A stretch of DNA of 34,829 nucleotides from Asterionellopsis glacialis (taxonomy: Eukaryota > Bacillariophyta > Plagiogrammaphyceae > Rhaphoneidales > Asterionellopsidaceae), in the NCBI GenBank assembly GCA_014885115.2, contig WKLE02002159.1, positions 1 to 34,829 of the forward strand, written 5' to 3'. The notes beneath the pieces are model-generated. The model saw only the letters and a program-made list of their open reading frames with translations. It was not told the origin of the DNA and did no database searches. Shown here piece after piece: positions 17,840 through 27,759 of the stretch (its first letter is position 1; each line of letters begins with the position of its first letter). The position numbers were made by a program, and so were the translations under genes.

Positions 17840-20371
17840 ATGGCGCTAGATGATAGTATAGATGATGAATCGTCCAATGAATATTCCAATGCCCGTAAAT
17901 TAGTATTACGTGCAGCCGATCGTGAAGCCTCCTTAACTCCATCCGCTTCTGCCGATGCCTCTACGGTGGGACTTGATTTTTCCAAAATGCCATTGAAACA
18001 CGATCATTTTCAACGTCCCTGTTGGGTCTGTCCTGATGGGATTATTTATTTAGAAGCCTTTCATGAATTGTACAATTCCGCATACGATTTTTTAGTTGCC
18101 ATTGCCGAACCCGTAGCCCGTCCTGAATTTATTCATCAATACAAACTCACACCCTACAGTTTATATGCGGCTGTCGCTACTAACATTGACACGGAACGGA
18201 TTTTGAAAATGTTGGAACGATTGTCCAAAAATAAATTACCCAAGAGTGTCGAAACATTCGTACGAGGGTGTACGCAAAAGTATGGGAAAGCCAAATTAGT
18301 TTTGAAACATAACAAATTTTACGTAGAAAGTGAATTCCCATCCGTCTTGCAAGAATTATTACGTGACCCTTCCATTGCCAAGGCACGTATCGTCGAAACA
18401 GACCCTACTACTACAATCACTGCAGAAGGTGAAGCAACAGACCATGGATTTACCATTCAACGAAAAGCCGAAGAAATGCAAGAAAATTTAACCACCATTA
18501 AAGAACCTGGTGATTCTGACAGTGAAGAGGAAGAGGATCCTGAAATGACAAATAACATGTCCAAGGCAAGTGCCACCGCCAAACCCACTAAAACAGTGGT
18601 TAGTTTTCAAGTCAAGGGTGAATTAGTCGAAACTGTCAAACGTCAAGCCATCGAATTGGATTATCCCTTAATGGAAGAATACGATTTTCGAAATGATCAC
18701 ATGAATCCCAATATCCCCAATTTTGATTTAAAGCCCCATACACGTATTCGACGATACCAAGAACGATCCTTGGCTAAAATGTTTGGGAATGGACGTGCCC
18801 GGTCGGGTATTATTGTATTGCCGTGTGGTGCAGGAAAAACATTGACAGGTGTCACGGCAGCTCAAACCATGAAGAAATCAGTCGTATGTTTATGTACCAA
18901 TGCCGTATCTGTCCTTCAATGGAAATTTCAATTTCAATTATGGACCAACATTCCCGATGATCGTATCTGTGTCTTTACGTCCGATCGCAAAGATAAAATC
19001 CATCCCGAAGCGTGTGTACTAGTCACGACCTATACCATGGTGGCCTTCACTGGGAAACGTGCTGACAAATCCCAAGAAGTCATGGATACCATTGAAGGTC
19101 GAGAATGGGGACTCATGTTGATGGATGAAGTACACGTCGTTCCTGCGAAAATGTTTCGGAAAGTAGTGGGATCTGTCAAGGCCCATTGTCGATTAGGATT
19201 AACAGCAACCCTGGTCCGAGAAGATGATTTAATATCCGATTTGAATTTTTTAATTGGACCAAAACTTTACGAAGCGAATTGGTTAGATTTAACAACACAG
19301 GGCTATTTGGCGAATGTCCAATGTGTGGAAGTGTGGTGTCCCATGACGGGACCCTTCATGAGAGAATACTTGATGGCAAAGAACAATGCCAAACTACAAC
19401 AATTACTTTATGTCATGAATCCAAGTAAAGTACGTGCTGTGGAATTTTTAGTACGTTTCCATGAAGAACGGGGTGATAAAATTATTGTCTTTAGTGATTT
19501 AGTCTACAGTTTAAAGCTGTATGCAGAAATGTTGAAGAAACCATTAATTTTTGGTGAAACACCCGAACGTGAACGACAAGCTATTTTAGGCACCTTTCGT
19601 GCTTCAGAGTAAGTCATCTTTTTTGCTGTGTGTTGAGTGTTACATGATAGATGCTATAGACGTACTGATGATTTTTTTCCTCACAATCTCATTTTTTGGT
19701 TTTTGTTTTTTTATTGATTTCTAAACTCTCTTCACACAACATATCAACAATAACTATACTACAGTGCATTGCGGACTATATGCATTAGTAAGGTTGGTGA
19801 TACATCTATTGATTTACCAGAAGCCAATGTGATTATTCAAGTATCATCTCATTTTGGATCACGTCGTCAAGAGGCACAGCGTTTAGGCCGTATTTTGCGA
19901 CCCAAATCATTTACCCAACAAGATGGGTCGAATCGATCCTCCTTTAATGCATTCTTTTATACACTGGTTAGTACCGATACACAAGAAATGTTTTATTCTG
20001 CCAAACGTCAGAAATACTTGATTGACCAGGGCTATACCTTTAAAATTGTTACAAATTTATGTGATCGTGCCAATGAAGAAGCAGCGGCAAGTGGGTATGC
20101 GTACGGTACACCGGAACAAGATCGCGAGTTATTAAAGACCGTCCTGACGAGTGTATCTGATTTAGAAAAAGATCAAAGGAATGAAGATTCAGCGATTCGT
20201 AAAAATAATCCGGATGGTGCAAAAATGAGAGATGAGGGTGGTGACAAGCGTTCTGCCGCAAGTTCCATGTCTGCCCTGAGTGGTGGCGCAAGTGGTATGA
20301 GGTACCGTGAAACATCATCAGGCGGTACCATGAAACGTCATCCATTATTCCAAAAACGATTTCGACGATAA
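17840..20371 (+). CDS. XPB: TFIIH helicase/translocase XPB (Ssl2/Rad25/ERCC3), 791 aa, one intron
   Basis: Exons 17840-19608 and 19765-20371 join (…[16 protein letters not shown]…) to 791 residues, close to human XPB (782). The N-terminal domain (~50-190, with a [13 protein letters not shown] segment and later an [19 protein letters not shown] segment) is the XPB-specific region. The SF2 helicase core has motif I LPCGAGKT (K333), the DEVH box at 429-432, motif III TAT at 455-457 followed by the XPB-specific RED (460-462), and in exon 2 [18 protein letters not shown] and motif [19 protein letters not shown]. The C-terminus ends [10 protein letters not shown], like other XPBs. XPB is the DNA translocase of TFIIH: it opens promoters for RNA polymerase II and helps open damaged DNA in nucleotide excision repair, in the nucleus. 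All key residues are present. The acidic linker after ~220 ([11 protein letters not shown]) is usual. Start is the first ATG of the frame. Confidence 0.97.
19609..19764 (+). other. XPB intron (156 bp, GT-AG)
   Basis: Donor GTAAGT at 19609, acceptor ACAG ending at 19764, T-rich tract before the acceptor. Splicing splits an Asp codon (GA|T) and restores the conserved …[17 protein letters not shown]… junction. Reading through would hit a TAA immediately. Confidence 0.93.
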
Positions 20372-20389
20372 CCATAATATTATTGTAGT

Positions 20390-20593
20390 NNNNNNNNNNN
20401 NNNNNNNNNNNNNNNNNNNNNNNNNNNNNNNNNNNNNNNNNNNNNNNNNNNNNNNNNNNNNNNNNNNNNNNNNNNNNNNNNNNNNNNNNNNNNNNNNNNN
20501 NNNNNNNNNNNNNNNNNNNNNNNNNNNNNNNNNNNNNNNNNNNNNNNNNNNNNNNNNNNNNNNNNNNNNNNNNNNNNNNNNNNNNNNNNNNNN
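20390..20593. other. Assembly gap (204 N)
   Basis: A run of N starting 18 bases after the XPB stop codon. It removes most of the XPB 3' UTR from view. The true length is unknown. Confidence 0.99.
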
Positions 20594-21195
20594 TCTACGG
20601 ATCAGGAATTTCCAAAAGAAGAGAACACACAACAGAAAATGCCAGCTAACGATCAAATGCCATTTTTCCATGCCTCAAGCGACAGAGCAGGGAGAACACA
20701 ATAACATGTAACTTATCTAGCCACGAGTACAGTACAAACAAGTCTGATAGAGTCTGTCTCATAAAGAAAACCAACAACACGGCTTTGTATATTTCCTATT
20801 TTTTAAAAATAATAATATGTATGCAAGTGAAATTAGTAAATACTATAACATTGAAAATTATTATGTTGTGTAGTATTGCATGCAAGACGTAGGTCGTCAA
20901 AAAGAGAAAAATGTTGCACCTGGCAATTATTGTTGCACCGAGTGAGAGGTACTCTTGATGAATGAATCTTGGGAAAGAGCGAGAGAAAGAGAGACGTCGT
21001 AACAGCTCACAACCATTCCCTTTCTCCAAATGAAAAAGAAGCATCCATTCTCCAATCATACTGAGTATTTCATAATATGTCAATCCATACACAGAATGTT
21101 CAAGGTATACCTCCCACTAAAGACAACAATAACAGCGACAGCGACAACAAAATCCACCCCATACCATATTTTCCTTTCGTTTCCTTGTACTGGGT
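20594..21195. other. Convergent spacer after the gap, no gene recognised
   Basis: AT-rich sequence with a GAGAGA/GAAAGAGAGA run near 20980-20995. No ORF with a recognisable domain and no RNA gene. One isolated GTACAGTAC near 20727. Confidence 0.45.
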
Positions 21196-21618
21196 TTACT
21201 TTTCCCAGAATTTGAATCCAAAGTAGAAAAATGTAGCCAGGAAAGGTGCTACGAATCCGCCACCCCAAAATATTAGGTTGAAGTTTCTCTTCTTGGCAGC
21301 AATTTCTTCTTTAGTGGGTGGTTTACGTTCTTGTAAACTTAAATCAATAGAAGATGAGGTGATGGAACTTTTGGAAAGGTAGTTTTGAATATCTGAATTC
21401 ATCTCAGAGGTGGTGGTGGTAGCAGCAGGAGTAGCGATAGTTGTAGTAGTCATTTGTTCAATAGCAGCAGGTGGTGGAGGAGGTGTCACAAATGCTCCCA
21501 AACTTGTGTGTTTGTTCCTAACACCTGTTGATGTAAAGGTGAAAGCAGAAGATGTGGTCAATGAGGCTGCCACAACCATGATCAAAGCAAGAAAGTTACT
21601 ACGTTTGATTGAAATCAT
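21196..21618 (-). CDS. Small plastid-targeted single-pass membrane protein (140 aa)
   Basis: The start was set at the internal ATG at 21618, because it opens a canonical signal peptide and has an AAA context; the longer frame up to 21756 adds 46 His- and Lys-rich residues that would bury it. MISIKRSNFLALIMVVAASL is followed by TTSSAF-TFTSTG, where SSAF is the diatom ASAF plastid motif with Phe at +1. A transit-like Ser/Thr/Pro region (to ~85) follows. The mature tail is KPPTKEEIAAKKRNFNLIFW and a single hydrophobic helix (GGGFVAPFLATFFYFGF) near the C-terminus. The ~55-residue tail with one helix is the size and shape of small photosystem or other thylakoid/envelope membrane subunits, but I cannot assign it to a named one. 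No intron. Confidence 0.8.
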   Translation of the reverse strand: MISIKRSNFLALIMVVAASLTTSSAFTFTSTGVRNKHTSLGAFVTPPPPPAAIEQMTTTTIATPAATTTTSEMNSDIQNYLSKSSITSSSIDLSLQERKPPTKEEIAAKKRNFNLIFWGGGFVAPFLATFFYFGFKFWEK

Positions 21619-23507
21619 TTTGTTCTTCTTGAGATTTTGTTTTTTAAAAAAGAGATGACGATGATGATGATGTTGTGCTGATGTAAATCTACAGACTGTC
21701 TGTGATAGTTCTAATCTCGTAGCTAGATAGCAAAGGATATCAGAATAGAACAACAAAAGTCTGCGAGTGAGGTAATGTAGATAAAGCAGTACAGTAGCAG
21801 TTTACAGACTTATTGTATTGCTATTAGACGCGTAAAGAGAGTGGTTGAGAAGCATGAGGAAACACAAAAAGCAGGTGTCAGTCAATAGCAGCAATCTGGG
21901 CACATCAAGCAATTTTGAAGAAAAGATATTACGTACGAGACAACCGTGCGTGCGTGTTGGCATTTTCTATTTTCTCTCCGCCAAAAAAGATCACTCGCTT
22001 TATAAAGACAGTACTTAATTCAGTGTAGAATATACTTTGGTACATAAAGTACAAGGTGGTGTATAGATTAGATAAGGCCTAACCGTCTGAGATGGCGAAT
22101 TTGACAGCTGCTTTCAGGGTAGGGGGACAGACTATCAGTAGGTATTCCATAGGTATGGGTACCTGTAGAGGTACTGACAGTACCTCGTACCTGTTACATG
22201 TACATTTCTACAGAGTAACTCCTCTTAGCAACAAAGGATACAGTACAGATACCATGCGGATGGTTTGGCATACCTGTACAGTCAGTGCTGGTGGAGCTAC
22301 TTTTACATACCGAGGCGGAAAGGGAAGGGGGCGGGGGGGGAGAGAAAAGAGGAGAAAAGGGGGGGGAAGACGTACGTACCGATTTCTGAAGCGGATTCGA
22401 AATTTTCAAAATAATTTCTATTTTTCAATTTCGTGTTGGCATTCGTACGAAAATCGTATCACCATGAGCAACGATGGAGTTGTAAGCTTTGAAACAAGGC
22501 GTCACTGACTGTTGGAATCCTTTTGTTCTGCGCTGTACATATTGCGCTATTCTCTCGAAATACTTCACAAAGTCATGGAAAAATAATAAACACTCCATGA
22601 AAAAGTGAGAACACAGCCTTTCTTGATCAATAATCATACTACTCTAGAAAGTGCTGAGCAAGAAGAACAATATCGTACGTGCGATCGCATAATCTTCAAC
22701 GCCTGCGAAACGAATGAATGACTTGCCGCATTTTACGTACAGTACGTTTACACTGTACTTCATTTTCTAGTTACCAATACATATTATGTATCTGCGTGAT
22801 TCGGTTGCATTATTGACTCTCAAGATATATATATTTTTGGGGGGGGTATTCAAACAAAACGCAAAAGTATACATGGAACGGAAAGAAAATGCTGTAACTA
22901 CTAAATGACTGTGATATTTTTGTGAAACATGTACAATTTGATTAACAGTTGAAAGTACATTTTCGATGAAATATATATTATATTACGCACCAATCAGCAT
23001 TCCGTGAGAAGAAACACAACGTTATAATTTCACATGTAGTATTTCTTTCTGATTAGTAAATATTACCTGGTGATATAATTTATTCTGTTTTAACATATCA
23101 TGTTCACACATATTGGACTAGCCGATAGCAAATACAGCACACGTACTACAATACTTTATTTAGGCAGGCAGAGGACTCAAACGATTCTAAGAGCAGTCAT
23201 GTCGAATGCAGGATTCCCCTTCGGAAACAAACTCCTGTGCACTAACGGAAAGCCACCTGTCTCTTGAGTGTCGAAAATGCATCCATATTCCAAGTATACC
23301 AAGAAAAAGAAATGTAGACGACAGCCAAAACTTCGATAAAGACAAGGAACAAGAACGCCAAGGAATTTTTGTGTCGACACAAGATTGAGAAAGAATTTTT
23401 TTAAGAGAAAGGAGGGTGAGCGAACGAGACGAAAGGAATGCTAACAGAAGGAACGACAGGCGAAGCAAGCATTTTAAAAAATCTATCTTATTTTTTAAAG
23501 GTTCCTG
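21619..23507. other. Spacer upstream of the small plastid gene and downstream of the dehydrogenase gene
   Basis: About 1.9 kb without a supportable gene. It contains GTAC clusters at 22156-22203 and 22232-22277, a G-rich purine run near 22318-22368, a run of eight G near 22840 and AT-rich sequence from 22780 to 23160. A 138-codon plus frame (22092-22508) runs across the repeats and is judged spurious. Minus frames at 23177-23468 overlap the likely dehydrogenase 3' UTR and have no domain. Confidence 0.45.
22156..22203. repeat. GTAC cluster with a 9-bp perfect hairpin
   Basis: GAGGTACTG-A-CAGTACCTC (22168-22186) is a perfect palindrome with a one-base centre, flanked by GGGTACCTGT and CGTACCTG. 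Confidence 0.85.
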
Positions 23508-26500
23508 CTACAGTAGCGCAATAATGACGAGAGACAGAGAACTCACAAAAAGAGGAAGGATATTGAACTGACTTGGACTGCTTGAAGCCATGTCATCCTC
23601 TTGGTTGTTTGGATTATTTTCCTTCTCTGGAAAATCTGTAATGAGACAGGGAGGTCCCACCTCAGAGCACAGCCGGATCATCCCTGGCGGATTCACACAA
23701 CATTCAACATTAGTTTTAGCACCACGAGCCAAACATCCGATACCACCACACCTGCCACAAGCCTTGGGACAACAGAAATCAAGTGATCGAACTCCAAGTT
23801 GGCAGAATGGGTCAGCAATTGCATCAAGGGTGTCTTTCAATGTTTCGTCATTTTGAACAGTACTTGGCAAGCCAGACGGTGAACTAGATGGGGAAACAGA
23901 GATGGACACTGTGGGAGATTGGGTTGGGAAACTAGTTGGAGAAACAGACGGAGAAGAGCTCGATTTAGCCGTGGGAATCATAGTAGGGACACTTGACGGA
24001 GCCGTTGTGCTTGGGGACACAGACGGGCTTTCGCTTGGCGCAACCGTAGGAACAGCTGATGGAACGGAGGTGGTTGGAGATGCAGAGGGGCTTCCACTTG
24101 GTGCCTCCGTGGGAACAACATCAAACCAAATCCTAGCACCTCGATCACTATGTGTACCAGCAAAAATCGATAGTTCTCTTGTTGACGGATCGAACTCAAG
24201 GAACCATTCACCTTCATTCGAATTTACGTTTGTTGCCCAAACTGCAGGACCCTTATTTTCTGGAGACCCCTCACGAGTGACAAAATTTCCGTCTCCTGCT
24301 AGGTAGCTATAGTACTGCTGTTCTTGTCCCTGGTATCCATTGGACCACACCATACCTTTAGGGGCTTCAGGGGAACCCTTGTAAAGAATAAGCTCACCAT
24401 TTTGATGCTGTTGAATGAAGTATCCCTTTGGATCTGATTCTATTGGTGTATCAGGATACAAAGTTTTCCTATCACCAGGATATGATCCTTTGCCGTTACC
24501 AATTAAAAGTACTACAGGATTCAGTGTTTCTGTAACAGTAAACTCTGCAACGAATTTGGGCATGGGTTGAGATGACGGAAGCACGGTGATTGAGTGGGTT
24601 TGGTTTCCACTGTCGGACCAAGATTTCCACGTAAACTGTTCTTGCGTTGAAAGCTGATTGGGAGCTTCTGCCTTGAATACCTGACCCTCCCAAAGAGGAA
24701 TAGTTGTAGGAGTTGTGATGCGATTTGAATCTAAAATAAGCTCCCGACCACTTGGATTACTGTCAAATTCAATATTTATGATTCTTGGCATAATATTCCG
24801 TGAAACAGTCTCTGTTAGTCCGTTGCTCGAGGTAACCGTGAGAACAATCTCAAGATGACTATTTGTGGCAGCATCGAAGTCTTCGGGGTTAGGTGCAGGT
24901 GATAGTTGGATATTGTTGCCTACTGTACCCTCGTCGAGAAAAGGATGATAGTGAGTATGGTGATGTTGTCGAACTTCCCAACTCAAAGATAAATCAGGCA
25001 AAGATGAATTATTGATACCATCAGATCCTGATCCAGTAAGTGTGAAGATATCTCCAACTGCGAAAGTGGCACCCTCTGGAGGTTCCAAGATCTCGGCGGT
25101 TGGTTTGGGTCCGATCTGTATGTATGTTGCCGTTGTATCATTTGCTCCAAATGTATCCGTCACAGTCAAAGAGATGGAGGCAACTCCAGTGTAGTCGAAA
25201 GTATAAGATGGATTGGAGTCTGTCGAATCTGTTTCTCCATCACCATCAAAGTCCCAGGCATAGCTTAAGCCATCTCCATCTGGATCAGTACTATTAGTAC
25301 CATCAAATTTGATCGTGGAACCAATTGGTCCGTCCGTGGCACTGGGGCTTATGACTGCATTTGGTTTACGGTTGGCATGGTCGACATAGGCAAGGCGTCG
25401 GACAACATGAGGTGTTCTTCCCACATAGTACAGAGCTTCCGACTGTCTTCCCAGTTTATCTATCCAAGGACCGAACATCATAGCGACGACTCTATCAAAT
25501 TCTGCTATCACTTGAACATCCATATTTGACCTTGGTGGTGTACATGTTCTGCAGCCATCATTTCCTGGTGTCATGGAGTAAATCTTTCCAAAAATAAAGT
25601 CTGAATAAATGTAGGCACCAGTAAACTCACTCGGCCAGATACCATTAGGTACAAACGCACCTCCAGTAACAGCTCCTTCGTTATTCCTGTCGTGTCGATA
25701 GTAATGTATTGGGTCTGTAAAATTGTGGTTGGTACTACAGGATGTGGTGGAATCCCTGTTGCAGGGTCCTTCCTTGGGAGGCCATCCGTAGTTGGCACCG
25801 GCATAGTCGGGTCCGCATTCGTTGATTTCTTCCCATTTGGATGCACTGACATCGTTGATAAAGAAGCGGACCTCATCAGCGTTTGGGTCCATTGCGAATT
25901 TCCATGGATTACGGAGGCCGCTGACGTAGATTTCTGCGCAATTGCCAGATTCGACAGACCCTTCATTGCATCTTGGTCCATCGAAAAAGGGGTTATCCTC
26001 TGGAATGTCTCCATTTTCGGTGATACGGATAATTGTACCAAATAGATTACTGTTGTCTTGAGACACCTCTTCTCGGTGTCCGAAACCATCTCCAATCGAT
26101 ATATACATCATCCCATCCTTGCCAAACCAAATATCGCCACTGTTGTGCATTTGATTAGTAGTCGATCCAGTTTCAATAAGAACTGTCTCAGTGGAAAGGT
26201 CAATTGTTTCTCCTGGCATCATGGTGTATCTGGAAAGTCGATTAGTGGGTCCTGTTTTGTCACAGTTTCCATACTTTTTATGGGTGTAATAGACGTAAAC
26301 GTAGTTGTTTTCAATACCATATTTTGGATGAGCTGTGATAGAACCGAGTCCTCGTTCACCGTTGGTACAGATTTGATCTGACAAATCCAAGACTGATTTG
26401 TATTGGTCAGGGTCGTTTTCAAAGTCATCGTACCAGTACACTGTTCCGTGTTTGTTTGTTAAGAGTAGCTTCCCCTGTGGAGTAAAGAAAATATCTGTTA

Positions 26501-26761
26501 TGCCTCCACCTGAATGATACGGCAGTCAAATTTTGTGTTTTGTTTGATTGTGTGTGCCAATGTTTGAGAACAAATAATGAGAACTTTGTATTTTGTTTGT
26601 TTGTGATGATACTCTTTCAAAGGATGCAGAACTAACTTACCAGCAGGTGCCACCAAAATATGTTCATCTTCGAAGCCTTCCGGTATTGCTGACGTGAATG
26701 TGTTGAAAACAAAGGATAGGGTTGCAATGATGCGAATGTAATTTAGGATAGTATGCTTCAT
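23508..26761 (-). CDS. Secreted glucose/sorbosone dehydrogenase-like protein with PKD domain and P/S-rich stalk (1040 aa, one intron)
   Basis: Exons 26641-26761 and 23508-26509 join to 1040 residues (VAPAG-GGITDIFFTPQGK). Residues 1-24 are a signal peptide ending FTSA. Residues ~30-410 are a six-bladed glucose/sorbosone dehydrogenase-type propeller: NGERGLGSITAHPKYG, QMHNSGDIWFGKDGMMYISI, GDG, YVSGLRNPWKFAMDP, NYGWPPKEGP, TGGAFVPNG. Soluble relatives oxidise aldoses with PQQ, but many eukaryotic members (HHIP-like) are not proven enzymes. A PKD domain follows at ~420-508 (STDPDGDGLSYAWDFDGDGE). Later come an uncharacterised beta-rich region and ~5 repeats of the SVSPS/SVPT type (~860-945), a stalk common in diatom surface proteins. 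Then a Cys-rich knot (FCCPKACGRCGG) and a hydrophobic C-terminal tail after SSSPSQ, which looks like a GPI-anchor signal. The likely location is the cell surface or wall. Substrate and cofactor use are not shown. Confidence 0.9.
26510..26640 (-). other. Intron of the dehydrogenase-like gene (131 bp, GT-AG)
   Basis: On the minus strand, donor GTAAGT begins at 26640 and acceptor TTCAG ends at 26510. Splicing after the first base of a Gly codon joins the signal-peptide exon to the propeller in frame; the total coding length is a multiple of three. Confidence 0.9.
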
Positions 26762-27759
26762 TGTATGTTATAATGTTGATGCGCATATGTCCACAAACTA
26801 TGCAAATTCTTTTGTGAAGGAGGATTTGTGAGCGTTCGACTTTACTCTTTCATGAGAAATATGAAATTGGCGGTTGGAGATCTTGGGTACGTAATGTATT
26901 TCCTGCGTACCGTTGATACATGAAAAGTCCTGTGTACTGAACCATCGTGTACTTTTAAGTATAAAGTATCTTGGTAAGCATATTTAGTAAAAGATTGGCC
27001 CGTGAAATCGTTTTCACGCGCCTGTATGCAAGAGGCATAAAGTATAGTACTTCTAATGGGAACATCCAGACACCCTGGTACCTGGTATGACTAGTAAGTG
27101 TGTATCACTGTGTATGTATCTGTACCAGGTACAGTAACGGGACTGGGAAAATTTGCTAACGAATCTACTAGTCTCTAGACTATAATATATTGATAATACA
27201 GTTCTGATGTTGTAGCAGTAATATATTTTCCGTCTAGTGCACTGTAAATCCTATTTAAATCAAGTAGTACTTGAGATAGGTATGACAATAACATAGAGTT
27301 CATTCTGGTAGCCTCCTGGGAGGAAGAGAGGCGGGGACGACCCGGAAACGAACGCTAAGGAGTAGAGAGACCCCCGTGATTATGGTACAAACATAGACTA
27401 CCATCTGGACATCCTTTTCTGTGCTAAATTCTTCTTTTCTGAACTGAAATATGGAATTTGCGAAAAGAACGTCGGCACTACAGAAAAGGAATGCCAGCGT
27501 CGAAGGTTTAACGGTTGGTTTAAGAATAACGTGTATTATTTTATTGATATTTCCCATGGGATGGATGGGGCAGCTTTCCTCCTTCCCGGGGGGAGTTTTT
27601 TTTCGCCGACAGCGTACCGCCAACCAGCATGGTTTTCCTTGTTGACGCCAATTGCAACAGCAACAAAGAAGAATGAGACAACTGTACTCGTACATGAAAT
27701 AGATATTATTTGACACGGCCACAACCCATAGAAAGATCATAAATTCGCTGTATAGGATT
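26762..27759. promoter_or_regulatory. Divergent intergenic/promoter region
   Basis: A 998-base spacer between the start codons of the dehydrogenase-like gene (-) and the 747-aa membrane protein gene (+). It contains GTAC elements at 26887-26925 and an inverted-repeat GTAC pair at 27075-27134. Overlapping frames on both strands at 27300-27740 are mutual shadows without a domain. An upstream exon of the plus gene carrying a signal peptide could hide here, but I cannot identify one. Confidence 0.45.
27075..27134. repeat. GTAC inverted-repeat pair
   Basis: CTGGTACCTGGTA (27075-27087) and TACCAGGTACAG (27123-27134) are reverse complements with one mismatch and a loop of about 35 bases. They lie in a divergent promoter region. 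Confidence 0.82.

Noticed and set aside
22092..22508. 138-codon plus-strand ORF upstream of the small plastid gene
   Set aside because: Its sequence is explained by GTAC repeats and a G-rich purine run (Gly/Arg/Lys stretch). No recognisable fold.
27300..27740. Overlapping ORFs on both strands before the 747-aa gene
   Set aside because: They are mutual shadows with no domain. The hydrophobic plus-strand frame was considered as a missing signal-peptide exon, but no donor/acceptor pair joins it convincingly.
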